Shown: positions 34,375-46,890 of the stretch, piece by piece | How positions within the stretch are numbered: position 1 is the stretch's first letter | How the letters are laid out: every line of letters begins with the position of its first letter | Source: Chrysoperla carnea | Taxonomy: Eukaryota > Arthropoda > Insecta > Neuroptera > Chrysopidae | Assembly (NCBI RefSeq): GCF_905475395.1 | Contig: NC_058342.1 | Span: 25,082,640 to 25,146,639, forward strand | DNA length: 64,000 bases | Direction: 5' to 3' | Made by a program: the position numbers and the translations under genes | Notes under the pieces: model-generated | Databases searched by the model: none | What the model was told of the DNA's origin: nothing | Seen by the model: only the letters and a program-made list of their open reading frames with translations

Positions 34375-37300
34375 TTATTTTTTTTCGTTAGAATTATTTA
34401 AATTTTTCTCTTTTGATTGTTTTGATTTGGAATCGACTGATTTTGAGTTCGTAACACTTGTTATAGGTGATGTAATCGCTGAAGATGATGGCGACAGCGT
34501 TTGACTGCCAGTTAAAGAGCATGGTGTGGCTCCAGTAGGGGGAGGTGGAGGTTGTGGACCTGGTGGATAACCCAATCGATGTTGATTATAAAACATTGCA
34601 CTCATTAACGGTATATTATGGTATGCAGACAATTCGAGAATACTATTCATATTTTTCGGACAATTATGTTGTGGTAATAATCGATTCTCATAATTCGACA
34701 TAATTTGATTCGCCGCACTAATCGCATAATTTGAGAATAAAAAATTTGGACTTAAATTCGGTGATGATAAATTCGGTATAAATGGATTCGCTGGCACAAA
34801 ATTAAACTTTTGCTGTGATGGCACTGTCGTTAAATCCGTTTTACTTAAACTTTTCGGACTTAATTGATTCTTAACTGTTGGTGATTTCGTTGAACTGGTA
34901 CCACTTTTATCCGAACCTGATGCACTTGAACTACTTGCCCCGCTACTCTTCGTTTTATGATCATAATTTTGTTTCGAATGTGTTGGTGACATTTTATAAA
35001 TTTGTTTTGGACTCATACGATCCAATTGTGGACTCTTCGTTTTATGTTGATCAAAAATTGGATTCATTTGTATAGTGGGACTTGATTTTTGACTTTTGGG
35101 ACTAATTAATAATGTTTTTGGACTACTGACACGTTCAAATTTTGGACTGGAAGGCACATTTTTTTGTTTTTTATCCAATTTTTGTTGTGATTGAGGGGAC
35201 ACTTGCGGTGATGAGTATAACATTTTGTTTTCAGGTGTTTCAGTATTATGCACATCGATACGCAAATTTGAGTTTAACGACTTTTGAAATTTTGTATCAT
35301 TTTTTTGCTTAAATCGTGGACTATAAATTGGGACCGTTGTTTGTGATATTTTTAATTCGCCTAACTTATTATCTTGGTTATTCATTTCTGGGGGAGATTC
35401 TTTTATCCTAACTTCAGATGTTTTCTCAACATCTTTTGTTTTCTCAATTTCAAGTTTTTCAACGTTGTTTTCTTTTGGTGTTTCTTTTTCTTTTTCACTT
35501 GGAGCAGTAGGTGTGTTTGTATCAGACGAAGCTGGTTGGGGTTGTTCTACAGCTTCTGAACTTGATTTTTGTTCGATTTTCGCTGATAATTGAGGAGGAT
35601 TTGTTGTTTTTGGACTGTTACGTAATTGTAACATTTCCGAAACAGTCATCGTTGAGTTCCGTGAGCTTAACGATAATTTTAAACTGTTTCGTGATGCTTG
35701 AAATACTTTATCACTTGATGTCATGTTTGTTCCAGTTGATGGTACTTCCGTTTTGGATGCTTCAAGTTTTGTTTCATCGCTTGTTTCTTTATTTTCACTT
35801 GGAGCGGGAGGAGGAACCGTTGAAGGAGTATTAACTTTCTCCGTGGTTTCAGATTGAGGAGAATTTGATACGATATCAACTTTAGGAACAATCAATTCAC
35901 TGGAGGTCACTACCAGTGGTGTAGCTATTTCACTAGGTGTACTCTTCGGTTGAGGTGGTGCTTCTTTGTTGAGTACCTGTTGTACAGACGTAGTTTTCGT
36001 GTTTAATTTACCCGCAATTGATGTTAAACTTTTAACCGGTGATGTAGCTCGTATTGGAGTATTGGTAGAGCTTGGCATTGTTCGCTTAACCGTTGAAGAT
36101 AGCGTTAAAATTGAGGATGTCGTAGTTGTTATGGAGTTCACAACTTTTGTATCATTTTTTGTTGTAATTGTGTTGCTTGCCGTTGGGGATGACATGGGAT
36201 ACATTGGTTTTACACCAGATGCTGGATTCCCAAGATATCGTGGCATATTTCGCACCTGAAACAAAGAGGTGATTTGTGCAAAAATAATCATTAGGTATGG
36301 AGAACGCTCGGACTTTCAACTATTACACTAACAGGTTTTTAGGCAGACCTTAACCTCCTTCCGTGTTATTTGTTCCTTTTGAAGCAAAAATACGTCCTGG
36401 TAACGCGTTCTATTAGAATTTCGAGTACTAAACTACACACTGATCAACAAGTTCTTTCGGAACTTCTACCAAGACAGGAACCAAAATTCATTCTATGATC
36501 AAATCTTGAAAAAACAATGATCAAAATGGCCTCACAATAACTTTGAAGAGAAATGGCTTTTGTCATGCTAGTGAATTTGTTACTTCGTTCTCCTCAGGAT
36601 AGAATGATTCGATGATTCGGAACAGACGATTATGATATTCTGAGCCAGACGGTTTAGTTCCTCGAAACAAAAATGATTGCAAAAGCCATTTAACTATCAG
36701 AGAAAAATATGCCCCATTGTATCATTTAGGGTCATCTCAATAGACCGAAAATTTGGAAAAATTACAGAAATTACTGAAGGTAGTGCAAGCATCAAGGCAA
36801 TTTTTAATTTTAATATAATAGTTTTTTTTTTAATTTCCACGGACTAGTTTTGGAGAAATCTATGAAAACATATCATCAAAGTTTAATATGCCTATTTTTG
36901 AAGTCATTTTTTTTAAATAATCAGGCAACCCCTCCTAAAATTTTCAGAATTGATTCAGTCTTAGTCCAACTTCATATTTAAAAAAATCAAGCTTATTATT
37001 TAAAATTGCCTTGGTGCTCATTCAAAGTTTCTTCAAAGCTCTAAAATATGTGAAATTATGAGTTTTAATTTTCTATTCGACAACGGAACCCTAAAAAGTG
37101 ATAAACATTTTTTCTATGCATAATTTTTTGAGTTTTTTTGTGAAAAAATTTATGATTATTACAAAAATTGTGCTTTCCCAATCCAAGATACCACTAATGC
37201 TCACGTTGGTATTCTCTTTACGGGTGACAAAGACGAAAAAGTTTTTCCCACCACTTTCTACATCGAATTCATTGAGGACAAATTTTTTCGATTTGTACTA

Positions 37301-40300
37301 AAATTTATATTATTTTGTACGCACCTTAAAGAATTTATTTGGTTTTGTTGTTGAAACTGGAACAGAGATGGCCGTTGCAGCGATTAAATTCGATGCAGAC
37401 GATACAATTGTCGTGGTTGTAGGAGTCGTAATCGGTGAAGATGATGCTGTTGACACTGACAAAGGAATTTTCTTCGTATCAATATTTGGTATATATCCAC
37501 CGTACGGATGATTCAAGTTACGTGGGGGTAACGTTGGATTCCAAGCTTTTGGTGGATTTCGTAACGTCTTATAACCAATTGGTTTGTTTGACTTGTTTAA
37601 GGTTGGCGGAGCCGTTGTTATTGCAATTTTTGGTTGTAGTCCAATTTTTTGTTTTGTAATTGGTGTCGTAACTGCAGGAGTTGCATGTCGTATGGCCGCT
37701 ATTGGCGTTGATATACTTTGCTGGTTGATTACTGGTGTTGGTTTTCTCGCAGTACCTATAAACCGAAAATTTTTTTAACTGAATTTTCTATTTTAGTACC
37801 TTGTTTAAATAAATCAAAAATAACGCGGCGATCGTATTAGTTATTTGAAATTCCTTGACTTTTCCATAATGATATCAAAAATTCCATGTGTCGTTTCTGA
37901 GGTATCATAATTTGAAATTTTCCTATCAAAAAAATACGAAAATTTCTTTTAGCTTCATATTTTTAAAGAAAAATATTCACCCTCTTATAAAATTTTGGAC
38001 AATATCTCAAAAATTATTTGTCCAATAGTCAAAGAGACTTCATGAAAATGTTTTTTTATCAAAATTGGCGACAGAACAGAGATTTTTGGATTTTTTAGGC
38101 CAAAATGACTCTTGCAAACGTTTTTTATCTGAATAGCAGATAAAATAATTTGAACTATTTTTTGAAATTTTCGTAGAAAACCCTTTAGAAAAAATCGAGA
38201 AAAACAATAAAATTTTGATTTCATAATTTGATGAAATTTCATACATGTGGTAATTTTGACCCAAAGAGTACAAAAATCGGGTTCATTTTTTGATTGGGTG
38301 AATAATTTTTCAGAAATCGCTAAAATCTTGAACGAAAAATGTTTATTTCGGAGAGATTTTGGAAACATCTCCCTAGTACTCATTTATTCGTCAAACGAGC
38401 TGGATTTTAATATTTCTGGATCAAAATTACTATAAAAAAATTATTTTTATTTGAATCGAAGACAAAAAAAAATTATCCCAATTGCTGTAATACTCATTAT
38501 TAATCTCTGAATCTACGCTTGATAAAGCTTGACTGAATAATAGTCTTGGCCATTATTCTTAAGTAATACAGGGTGTTCTATAATTGTCAGTAAAAAAGAA
38601 GAAATTGTTTACCAAATTTGGATCTAAGGTCTAATTTAGGAGATAATTAACCTACTTTTGTATAAAGAACATTTGACAAAATTTTCCTCTTTTTTCTCAG
38701 TTTATTCAGAAAGCGAAAATTCTGCAGACAATTATAGAACACCCTGTATTACTATAAGTTGCCTACTAAATCTAAAAAAAAAAGGTTAAATAAATTATAC
38801 AAACCTGCAATGGACATTTTAGGTGTTGACGCTGATAAAATAGTAGTCGTTTTTGTATTAAACATTTGCGTTTGTGTTTGAGATTGTGATTTCGGTATTG
38901 ATAGAGGGGGCTTAGGCGTAGGCGCACATGTTGTAATTAATTTACTTGTTTTGAATATATCATCACTACTTGTCAAAGGCACTTGGTGTTGACTCGCTAC
39001 CGCTGTCACTACCGCTGTTAATTTCTTTTGTGTGTTACCGTCCGTTGAATCTGTTGATAATTTTCGTTTCCGTTCATTTTGTTGGGATTCAACTGTGACT
39101 GGTGTCGATGCTGTTGATGGGGACGCAATTGACGTCGCTATTGTTGTCGGTATTTTATGATTCTTTCGTACTGACTTTAAATCGGATTTCTTTAAACGTT
39201 GCTGCTGCATTGGTATCACAGATGCTGTACTATTTTCAATTGGAAGTTTTGTTATTTGATTCGTCATCGTTTGTGTTATCTCGGCTGAGGATGCAATACT
39301 TGTTGTCACAGATATTATACCTGTAGAGCAAAATGCGAATTTATTAAAATTTTTAAAAATTGATTAAGTGCGTATCATACACGCATAAAAGGGTTCTGTG
39401 GTTTACACTAATACATGATGATAATTTTCAAACAAAAAAAAAACCGTCCAGTTTTTCAACTCGATAATTAGGAAAAAAAGGTACGAATAATCGGAAACAG
39501 ACGAAAAAATCATTTTACTAAAAAAAAACAAAAAATAGGAGGGTGTAGCGCTAAAAAAAATGAAACTTGCTGATGTTAAATACGCTGAAAACTTTATGAG
39601 AAACGTAGTTTCAACGTGAATTAATCGCGTTTTTCACCATTTTTTTTTTTCGGCTTGTATGATTCGCAGGAAATTCGTTCGAAGCTCAAATTAATGGCTT
39701 CTTTTTGTAAAAAAATTTTCGTCGCAATATAATAGTTACCGCACAATTTGTGATAATGCAAAAATAGGCAAAAATAATGACTTTTCTTCTTTTTCACGAA
39801 ATTCCCTAACTTTTCTAACAGAATTTGAATTTCCTGACATTCCCAGGTTTTCCAGTAATGTGGCCACCGTGATTTTGCTAAAAAACGAGTGAATTTGGTA
39901 GGCTTCCAAAACCACGGAAATTAAAATTTTGTCCTAACTTGCGCCCTCACGGAAGATTAATGAGGTTTAGAAAACAATGTTTCAAACAAAAGTTGTTTAT
40001 ATTTTCTGTAAGGGGCGTATTTGGGATTTAAACTTTTCTTTCATATTTAATATTAAAGCTAGGTCTTACGGATTTATGACCCAATTAATTTATGACCAGC
40101 CACTTTTTAAGTTCTGAATACGCTTTAAAAATTTCAGCTCGATATTTTCAGCTCTTCGTTTTTGAGTTATCTTCATACGGGTAGACGAACAGACGGAAAT
40201 GGAAACAATATTTCTAAGCATTACAAACTAAGGTTTAAATTAAATATACTGCTAAAACAGATTACAGGGTGTAATAACTAAAACTTACCTGTTTCACTAA

Positions 40301-43300
40301 TTTGTAAATGTACTTCTTTATCACCTGACTCATGCTGTATATTATCACATAAAACAACGTCATTCAATTGTTTATCACTTATATTATTATTATTCAAATA
40401 ACTACTATCAGTTACTAGTGCACTAGGTATTATTGAAGATGATGTTGTAGACGTAGTAGTATTATTTATTGATGTTGTCACTTCATTTATTAAATTATTA
40501 TCTAAAAAATTTGAATTTGTTTGTTTATTGTCCGTTTTACTAACTTCTGTTGGCGTTGGTACAACCGGCACCAAAGGTACCATCACGGTCGCACTTGACA
40601 CCGATGTCGCCGTCGTCGTAATACTATCGGATTTAATTGGATCCGTTACCGGCACTGTCATTGTTATCGACACTGATGTGGTTGAAGCAGTTACTAGTGT
40701 TGTTGACATCGAAGCTGATGTTGTTTGAGGCGCTGCCATTGTGGTGATTGTTGGAAGTGCTGCTTCTGTTGATAATTTCGTATCATCTGCTGGTGCAGTT
40801 GATACAGATATATTCTTGTTACAATCATCCGCTGTGATTGATGTAACATCTTCATGATTTTGAAAATCATACTTGATTTTCTTTCGACATTCGGTTTCGA
40901 ATATACGATATGTTAAGTGCAAAGGGCCTTTCTGTAAAAACAAATATGACAGGTAGTTAGATAAGCATTTTTTCCTGAAAGTCATGGAGTTTCTACTAAT
41001 AATAATAATAATAAAACATAAAGAAGGGTATCGCAAATGGGTCCCTGCCACCTAGATTAAGGATTTTTCTATGCCTCCTTCAGAACAATCTGTTAAGCGA
41101 AGGCGAGACGTTTTCGGGTAAACGATTTCAATGCCAAGCGCTTCGCAGAACGGATTCAGTTTCTCTGCCGGGATTTATTCCAGGATTGATAGCCCCAAGG
41201 TTTCGGACCCAAACATTCTAAACCTGATGCCCTACGGATTTCTGCAGATGCAAATAATATGGCCCTTCCATAAAGGCCCTACAAATGGCATCATCAGAAA
41301 TCCCCAAGTTATGAAAGTCGTAGTTCAATCGACAGTATTCTGTCAAGAGTCCCACCACCCTTCTCAACTGTGCTCTACTAAGTTTCAGGCGAGTGCAGTC
41401 GAATGGCCTAGCTGTAATATACACAGTTTGGTCTGTCGTATGCCCCGCGCAAAGTTCCAGTAATTCAGAGAGGCTGAATAGATCTTGCTTTCTGTAAAGT
41501 ATGGAGTGTACTGTATAAAATTTCTAAAATAAATAAACTTACTCTTTTCCACAGATAAATGTACGCCACATCAATAAGCGTAAAATCTTCACATAAAGCA
41601 TCATTCTGATACAGAATATCAACTTTATGATCTTTCGTTAAACCATATTTCGCACGAATTAATTTTTGTAAATGCAATATTGAAACAGCTGCCGGACATC
41701 GTAAATACCTTCTTGACTGTAAACAAACAAACAAAATTAAATCATAATTAGAATTACAAACCCGATTCAGGTGAGTTAAGATCCTTGAGCTAGTGATAGG
41801 CCAAGATGTATGATTACTACCTGAACATCGCTTGAAGATTCGTTATTGTTATTATTGTAGTACTCCAGTGATAAGCTAATATAGTCATCACTAGTATAAA
41901 TATAACTTCGTTCCGATAATTCACCAGATAATTCTGGATCTGCTGGTTTTGTAACTGTTGGATTTGATGCATAAAATGTTTTCCGTCTTTGCATTTCATC
42001 TAAAAAAACAAAAAATTCGTGAGCAGCAGGATTCATCACTAGAGTCATATTTCCCCCCTAATCTTAACTAAGATGCTTTTTATAAATATGATTTTTTTGT
42101 CTTTTGTCAAAACCATGAAATTTTACAAAAAAAACTGCTTAAAAACATGATTCTGTGGTTAAAAAATGAGAGTTTAGAGGAGCTGAGAAGCCTCTACCCC
42201 CAAAAGGCACATCCTTGACACTAACGTTTCGTTAATTCAGTTTAATAAGAATATTACAATACTTTGGGCTTGTTCCATTTTCAAATTCACAAGGCAAAAG
42301 GAACGTAATGATTAAAAAAATGTCAGAAATAAAAAAACTACTTACTTTGAAAGAGTCCTGGAACAAGTTTATACACAATATCTTGTAATGTTTGATCACT
42401 TCGTAAATTTAACAACGGTTTGGTCTTATGAATTTGCACTTCACAAATCGGACAATATTTATTTGTTTCTAAGTACTTCACAATACAACTTCGGCAAACT
42501 AAAAAAGAAAATTTATAATATTAAATTTTTTATTTTACTATGAAATCATTTCTAAAACTTTTCAAAATCTTTGTAGTGTTTAAAAACACAATAATTCTAG
42601 AATTGGTAAGATTTATCTAATTTTGAAGGCTAAATATTCCTTTATGCAGCGCAGATTTGAAATATTAGTAGGAATTTAATTGCCTGAATGTTGACTCACA
42701 ATCAAAACTGAATTCAAAAACCTGAAATTCGATTGTTGTTGGGAAAATTTGAATGGGCGATTTACTAAATGAAAAGCTACAAGTGAATCCGTAGTCCTTT
42801 TGTTTCTAGCGAATTCTTCTCATCTTAAAATATACATTCAAACTTGTTCGTTTATTAAAAAAAGATTCTAAATACAATCCTGCTAGTCTAATTTTTAAAC
42901 GCTAACCAAAATTATCCATGACTGGTACATAGATGTAATATATATTGCCTATAAGATTAATCCTTCGACCGTCGCGTCATAAGCGCGACGCGCCACATTT
43001 AAAAGTTTATTTTAAATTATGAAATAACCATAAACGTCAGAAGGTCTCAATAAATGTAATACATATTTTAAATATTCTAGTTAAATCAAATTTCATTCCA
43101 ATTATTATGTCTCGAAATTAATTATTTAATTTTAAGTATCCTGGGATTAGAAAAATGCGGGGCTTTGATTATTACGCGACCAAAGTTTGGTAATTAATTT
43201 TGAATGCAGTGTTGTCAGATACTCAACATAACCGTAGGTCCATCTATGTTTCATTATTTGAACTTTATCTAAGGAGAAATTTTAGGGCCCTAGGGTCTTA

Positions 43301-43921
43301 AAAATCTACCGGCAATACCGGATGATATCTTACGGTTTACGGAGCTTTTTACTATCTGTCAGATTTCGAATCAATCGTAAAAGTTTCAAAAGCCATCACC
43401 AAAAATTTATTCCCGAGCAGGTTAAAATATTGCATTTAGGATTCAAAACGTATAGATATTACCAAAATTTTAGTTGGATTTTCGTGGTGAATAAAATGAT
43501 TTTCTACCAAAAAATTAACATTTAAAAACTTTAAATTACTAATAATTTTTCGCTCCCAATAAAATACTGCCACAATTTTTTTACCTCTAATTGAATACGC
43601 ATTTGAAATTATTAAAAGTTTTCATTTTCAAGCATTCAATTAATAGAGAAATTTTATCAGGATTAATTGAATGTCAACTATCTGAAATCCCGTTTCATAA
43701 GAGATCTGACAGCCACCTAAATTGCTACATCGAATTATAATTTACAAAGATTTTCACTTATTCTAAAAAAAAAAATGACAAGCGTAAAATAATAAACGGA
43801 AAAACTTACAAGAATGTAAACACTCGGTGATTGTAGTCGCATTAATAAAATAACCTTCACAGATGATACATGTTAGATGCGGATTCAGATCCGTTAATTT
43901 TATTTTCAACGGGCTATGCAT
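34375..43921 (-). CDS. Psc: Polycomb-group RING protein of the Psc/Su(z)2/BMI1 family (8 exons, 1362 aa)
   Basis: Exons: 43810-43921, 42346-42498, 41821-41999, 41543-41716, 40289-40931, 38805-39320, 37325-37755, 34375-36255. All are GT-AG with matching phases. An in-frame TAA lies just 5' of the ATG. A C3HC4 RING uses C18, C21, C34, H36, C39, C42, C53 and C56. It is followed by [18 protein letters not shown], nearly identical to the BMI1/Mel18 pattern. A RAWUL ubiquitin-like domain covers about 148-220 ([20 protein letters not shown]). The remaining 1100 residues are disordered and Ser/Thr/Pro-rich, with [11 protein letters not shown] at 654-664 and a cluster of SP(K/T/Q) sites in exon 8. Family members form PRC1 with RING1/Sce, ubiquitinate H2A, and in flies compact chromatin through the long C-terminus. 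Psc versus Su(z)2 identity cannot be settled here. Confidence 0.93.
38569..38746. mobile_element. MITE with CAGGGTGTTCTATAATTGTC ends, 178 bp (Psc-like intron 6)
   Basis: The 20-bp left end CAGGGTGTTCTATAATTGTC is perfectly inverted at the right as GACAATTATAGAACACCCTG, with TA on both sides (38567-38568, 38747-38748). It is mariner-like in form, has no coding sequence, and lies 59 bp from the donor of exon 6. Confidence 0.88.
39890..40215 (-). repeat. Diverged copy of dispersed family A in Psc-like intron 5
   Basis: In reverse orientation it shares the signature order of family A: a segment ending CTCAAAAACGAAGAGCTGAA, ATATCGAGCTGAAATTTTTA, AAAGCGTATTCAGAACTTAA and a later AACAACTTTTGTTTGAAACA. 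Similarity is lower than between the copies at 19126 and 52464. Confidence 0.5.
40994..41500 (-). mobile_element. 5'-truncated LINE in Psc-like intron 4
   Basis: On the minus strand one frame reads [60 protein letters not shown] and [13 protein letters not shown]. This is the region after RNase H in jockey/R1/I-type ORF2. The reading frame then degenerates. The 3' UTR matches that of 32455-32783, and the element ends in a (TTA)n tail at about 40994-41012 (CTACTAATAATAATAATAAT on the plus strand). The exact 5' limit is not visible. Same orientation as the host gene. Confidence 0.82.
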
Positions 43922-44493
43922 TTTTTAAGCGTCATCCCAAATAACATATATATAACACGATTCAGAATTCTACGGTAAAGCATACAAATTCATCGATTTT
44001 ATTAATTAATATCCAAAATGTGTAAAAATTTTGGTTAAAAAAAAAATATTAAAAATTGTACATAAACTTTTTTTGCATATATGTATACACACTCGCACAT
44101 ACCAGAATATCTCAAACAATTTTGTTTATAAATAACATTGTTATAATATTTTGAATAATAATGACGGATATGTTTATGAAATGTTTTTGTTACATTTATT
44201 TTAATCAATTTGTTTGAGTATACATTTGGTTCAATCAATTTTTTGACACTTTTACAAGAGTTGGTAGTTACATTTACAGTAAAATTAAAATGGCGGCTGT
44301 ATTTATTACGATGAATAAATACGAATTATTTACTACGAATATCCATCATTCATATTGTACTTATCATAGAATAACATATTTATTAGAACCGACACTTATT
44401 AAAATTCGAAACACCATTTATTGAAACATTCTGTATAAAATAAGTTTACGAAAAAGTTTCAAATAAAAGTTGTTTGGGTATACCGTTATATTT

Positions 44494-44680
44494 ATACCAT
44501 ATATATATGAAACATATCAAGGTATACAATAAGTTTAGTCCCAAGTTTGACACGCTTAAAAATATTGATGCTAAGAACAAATTTTTGGTATAGGTGTTCA
44601 TAAAATCACCCAAAGAGTCCATATCCGGTTATCTGCCTTGAAACACGATAGCTCAGGACGTTAAAAGTGAAATTAACCGA
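44494..44680 (+). repeat. Truncated family A copy
   Basis: ATAAGTTTAGTCCCAAGTTT, CGCTTAAAAATATTGATGCT and TTTTTGGTATAGGTGTTCAT are found in the same order as in the copies at 19126 and 52464. It loses similarity after AGTCCATATCCGGTT, with only GACGTTAAAAGTGA and nearby sequence recognisable beyond. Confidence 0.65.
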
Positions 44681-44729
44681 CAAATCAGTAATTTATTTTT
44701 TATTCAAAAAGTAACATAATTGAGACTTT

Positions 44730-45504
44730 GTGTATATTGGTATGGTATGGTATGGTATGGAGGTTAGCGGGCCATGCTCGAGCATCGCGCCTCGAAGCAA
44801 TGGTTCAGAGCACCTAGCCAAATAGACCCTTGTACTCTATCCCCGCTACGCTTTTCAGTGGCTATTATAACCAACTGATGTACTGAAACCCAGGATTTGC
44901 CTAGCGCTGAGTTTCCTAATTTCTTCTGGTTCGACTATGGCCAGACCAAACCATTTCCTTTGCTGCTGTATGAGCGCCGGGCAGTAACAGAGAAAGTGGA
45001 TCGATGTTTCTTCTGAATTTTCTCCGCATCTGTCACACGCGGGAGATTGTCTTTTTCTACGATGACTCTAATATCAGCTCTGTTTAGTTTCAAGATATCC
45101 TCGGCTCTGTTACCAAGCGAGTTTCCTTCACCCAACAGGCTTTTGGCGATTCGCCCTCTCTCGTAGCTGGCCCATGCCTTTAATTGTTGGTTTTTCAGAT
45201 CATCTCGTAATCTGTTAAGACCTTCTTGGTATGGCATCCTCGCAAGCTTTTCTTGAGTTGGAGCCATGGTGGTTCCCAGTTTGACCAGCTTGTCTGCTCT
45301 CTCATTACCGTTCCAACCAAAGTGTCCGGGGATCCAGATAATATTGACTTTGTTGTGCCTCGCCAGGTTGTTTAGACTGTTTCTAGTCTCCTTGACGAGT
45401 CGCGATGACACTGTACAGTTTGATAGCGCTTTGAGTGCTGCTTGACTGTCTGTGCAGATACTAATCACATTATCCTTCAAATTGGCCAATTGCAGGTGGT
45501 CAGC
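44730..45504 (-). mobile_element. 5'-truncated LINE with RNase H domain, 16-bp target duplication and (CCATA)n tail
   Basis: The duplication ACATAATTGAGACTTT lies at 44714-44729 and 45505-45520. From the truncation the minus strand is in frame: ADHLQLANLKDNVISICTDS, QAALKAL, then the RNase H box IIWIPGHFGWNGNERADKLV and a linker to RADIRVIV. Near 45060 one frameshift separates this from CDRCGENSEETSIHFLCYCP, the terminal C/H motif, which ends QILGFSTSVGYNSH and stop. The 3' end is a (CCATA)4 tail at about 44738-44760. RNase H plus the CCHC-like end fits a jockey/I/R1-group LINE. It is a different family from 40994-41500, judging by 3' sequence and tail. Confidence 0.92.
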
Positions 45505-46737
45505 ACATAATTGAGACTTTCCGGATATTAGTAGCTTCTATTTTGTTATTAGACAAAGTGCCACACGTAGTTTCAGCACTAACGCACGTATAGAACAAAT
45601 CCGTGTTTATGTGTATTTAAAAATTATATTTAATTCAAGGCTAGTCACAAAAATAATTTTTGATAAGGTGAAGCCGTTTTATACTAGACTTAATAATTGT
45701 TATGCACATTAAAATTCACGTGACAAAGCCGCGTGGTACAGTTACATCTCTAAAAGAGTTAATACTTTTTAAAACCATGTCCGTAGTATTTGAGGGTAAA
45801 ATGGGACAACCACTACTTTGTAATGTCATAAATATTTTAAATTATTCGAAATTAGTCAAAACATCTATTTTTTCCCAAACTATAAAAGATAGAAGGTTCC
45901 TAATTTGCAGATATCTTCAAATATTGTGTGTCTATAGATTCTGATTTTGTATCAAACCCAAAAAATTTTGGCTGTAAATGTCGTATTTTATAAATAATAA
46001 TGCAAACACTATACGCACTTATACATAAATAAATCTATAATTAAGAGTATTACAAATTTAGTCTAAAATTTGAATCAAATATAAGTAAAGTTTTGCCATA
46101 AAAATCGACCTTTTGACACTCTGAAATTAATTTAATTATGCACCTCTGAAACTAAAAAAACTCATGAGTAGCAGAGATCCATCGATACGTATTATGGTTG
46201 AAGAGAGATAACTATATTAACAGAATTTTAAACAACACTTCGTAGACTTTGTACACTAATATTATATGAGAAATATTTGAGTAGGTAGCGAATTTAAACA
46301 AAAATGGTCTTTATGGCAAACAAACCACTTTTATTGGATTTATTGGAAAATATTTTTCGAACAGTGTCTAGATTCCGTAGAATCAATTATAAGATATAGG
46401 TAATGAAAAACAATTTTGGGTAGAACTTTTCAGCCCGTTATTGTCTAAACAATACGGTTTGCGGAAAAAGTGTTTCGAACAAAAAATGTTAACCTATAAA
46501 TGAACAACAATTTTCTAATTTAAAGTGTTCATCTATTGATTACCAGTTATGGAGTAGAGACAGCTTTTCGTTGAGCCTAAAATTCTAGGTCAAGTTTAAT
46601 GTTGCGTAAGATGTGCGCCTACACACCCGACATTTTTTGTTTGAAGCTTTTTTATCGATAAACTTATTTTTCTAGTTGCAAGCATGTCAACTAAAAAAAA
46701 AAAACTTTTTAAGGAACAAGCTTTTATTGTAATAAAA

Positions 46738-46890
46738 AGTAGAAAATAATTTTATCTATGAGTCATTCATTCCCGACTATTTGTAAAAGCTTGAGGCGCT
46801 CAATTTAAAATATCAAAAATGAATCGGAACGCCTCAAGCTTTTACAAATAGTCAGGTATGAGTGACTCATATATAAAATTATTTTCTACT
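46738..46890. repeat. Hairpin with 60-bp arms
   Basis: Arms at about 46738-46801 and 46828-46890 pair through AGTAGAAAATAATTTTAT, ATGAGTCA, GACTATTTGTAAAAGCTTGA and GGCG. The loop is about 26 bp. A single arm is found at about 3008-3065, so the hairpin arose by inverted duplication of part of the dispersed repeat at 2820-3460. Confidence 0.75.

Noticed and set aside
35511-36259. Plus-strand frames of 97-107 codons
   Set aside because: Antisense shadows of Psc-like exon 8; composition is explained by the Thr/Ser/Pro codons on the other strand.
37985-38383. 132-codon minus-strand frame in Psc-like intron 6
   Set aside because: No start context, domain or splice support; Phe/Lys/Ile-rich composition is typical of translated AT-rich intron.
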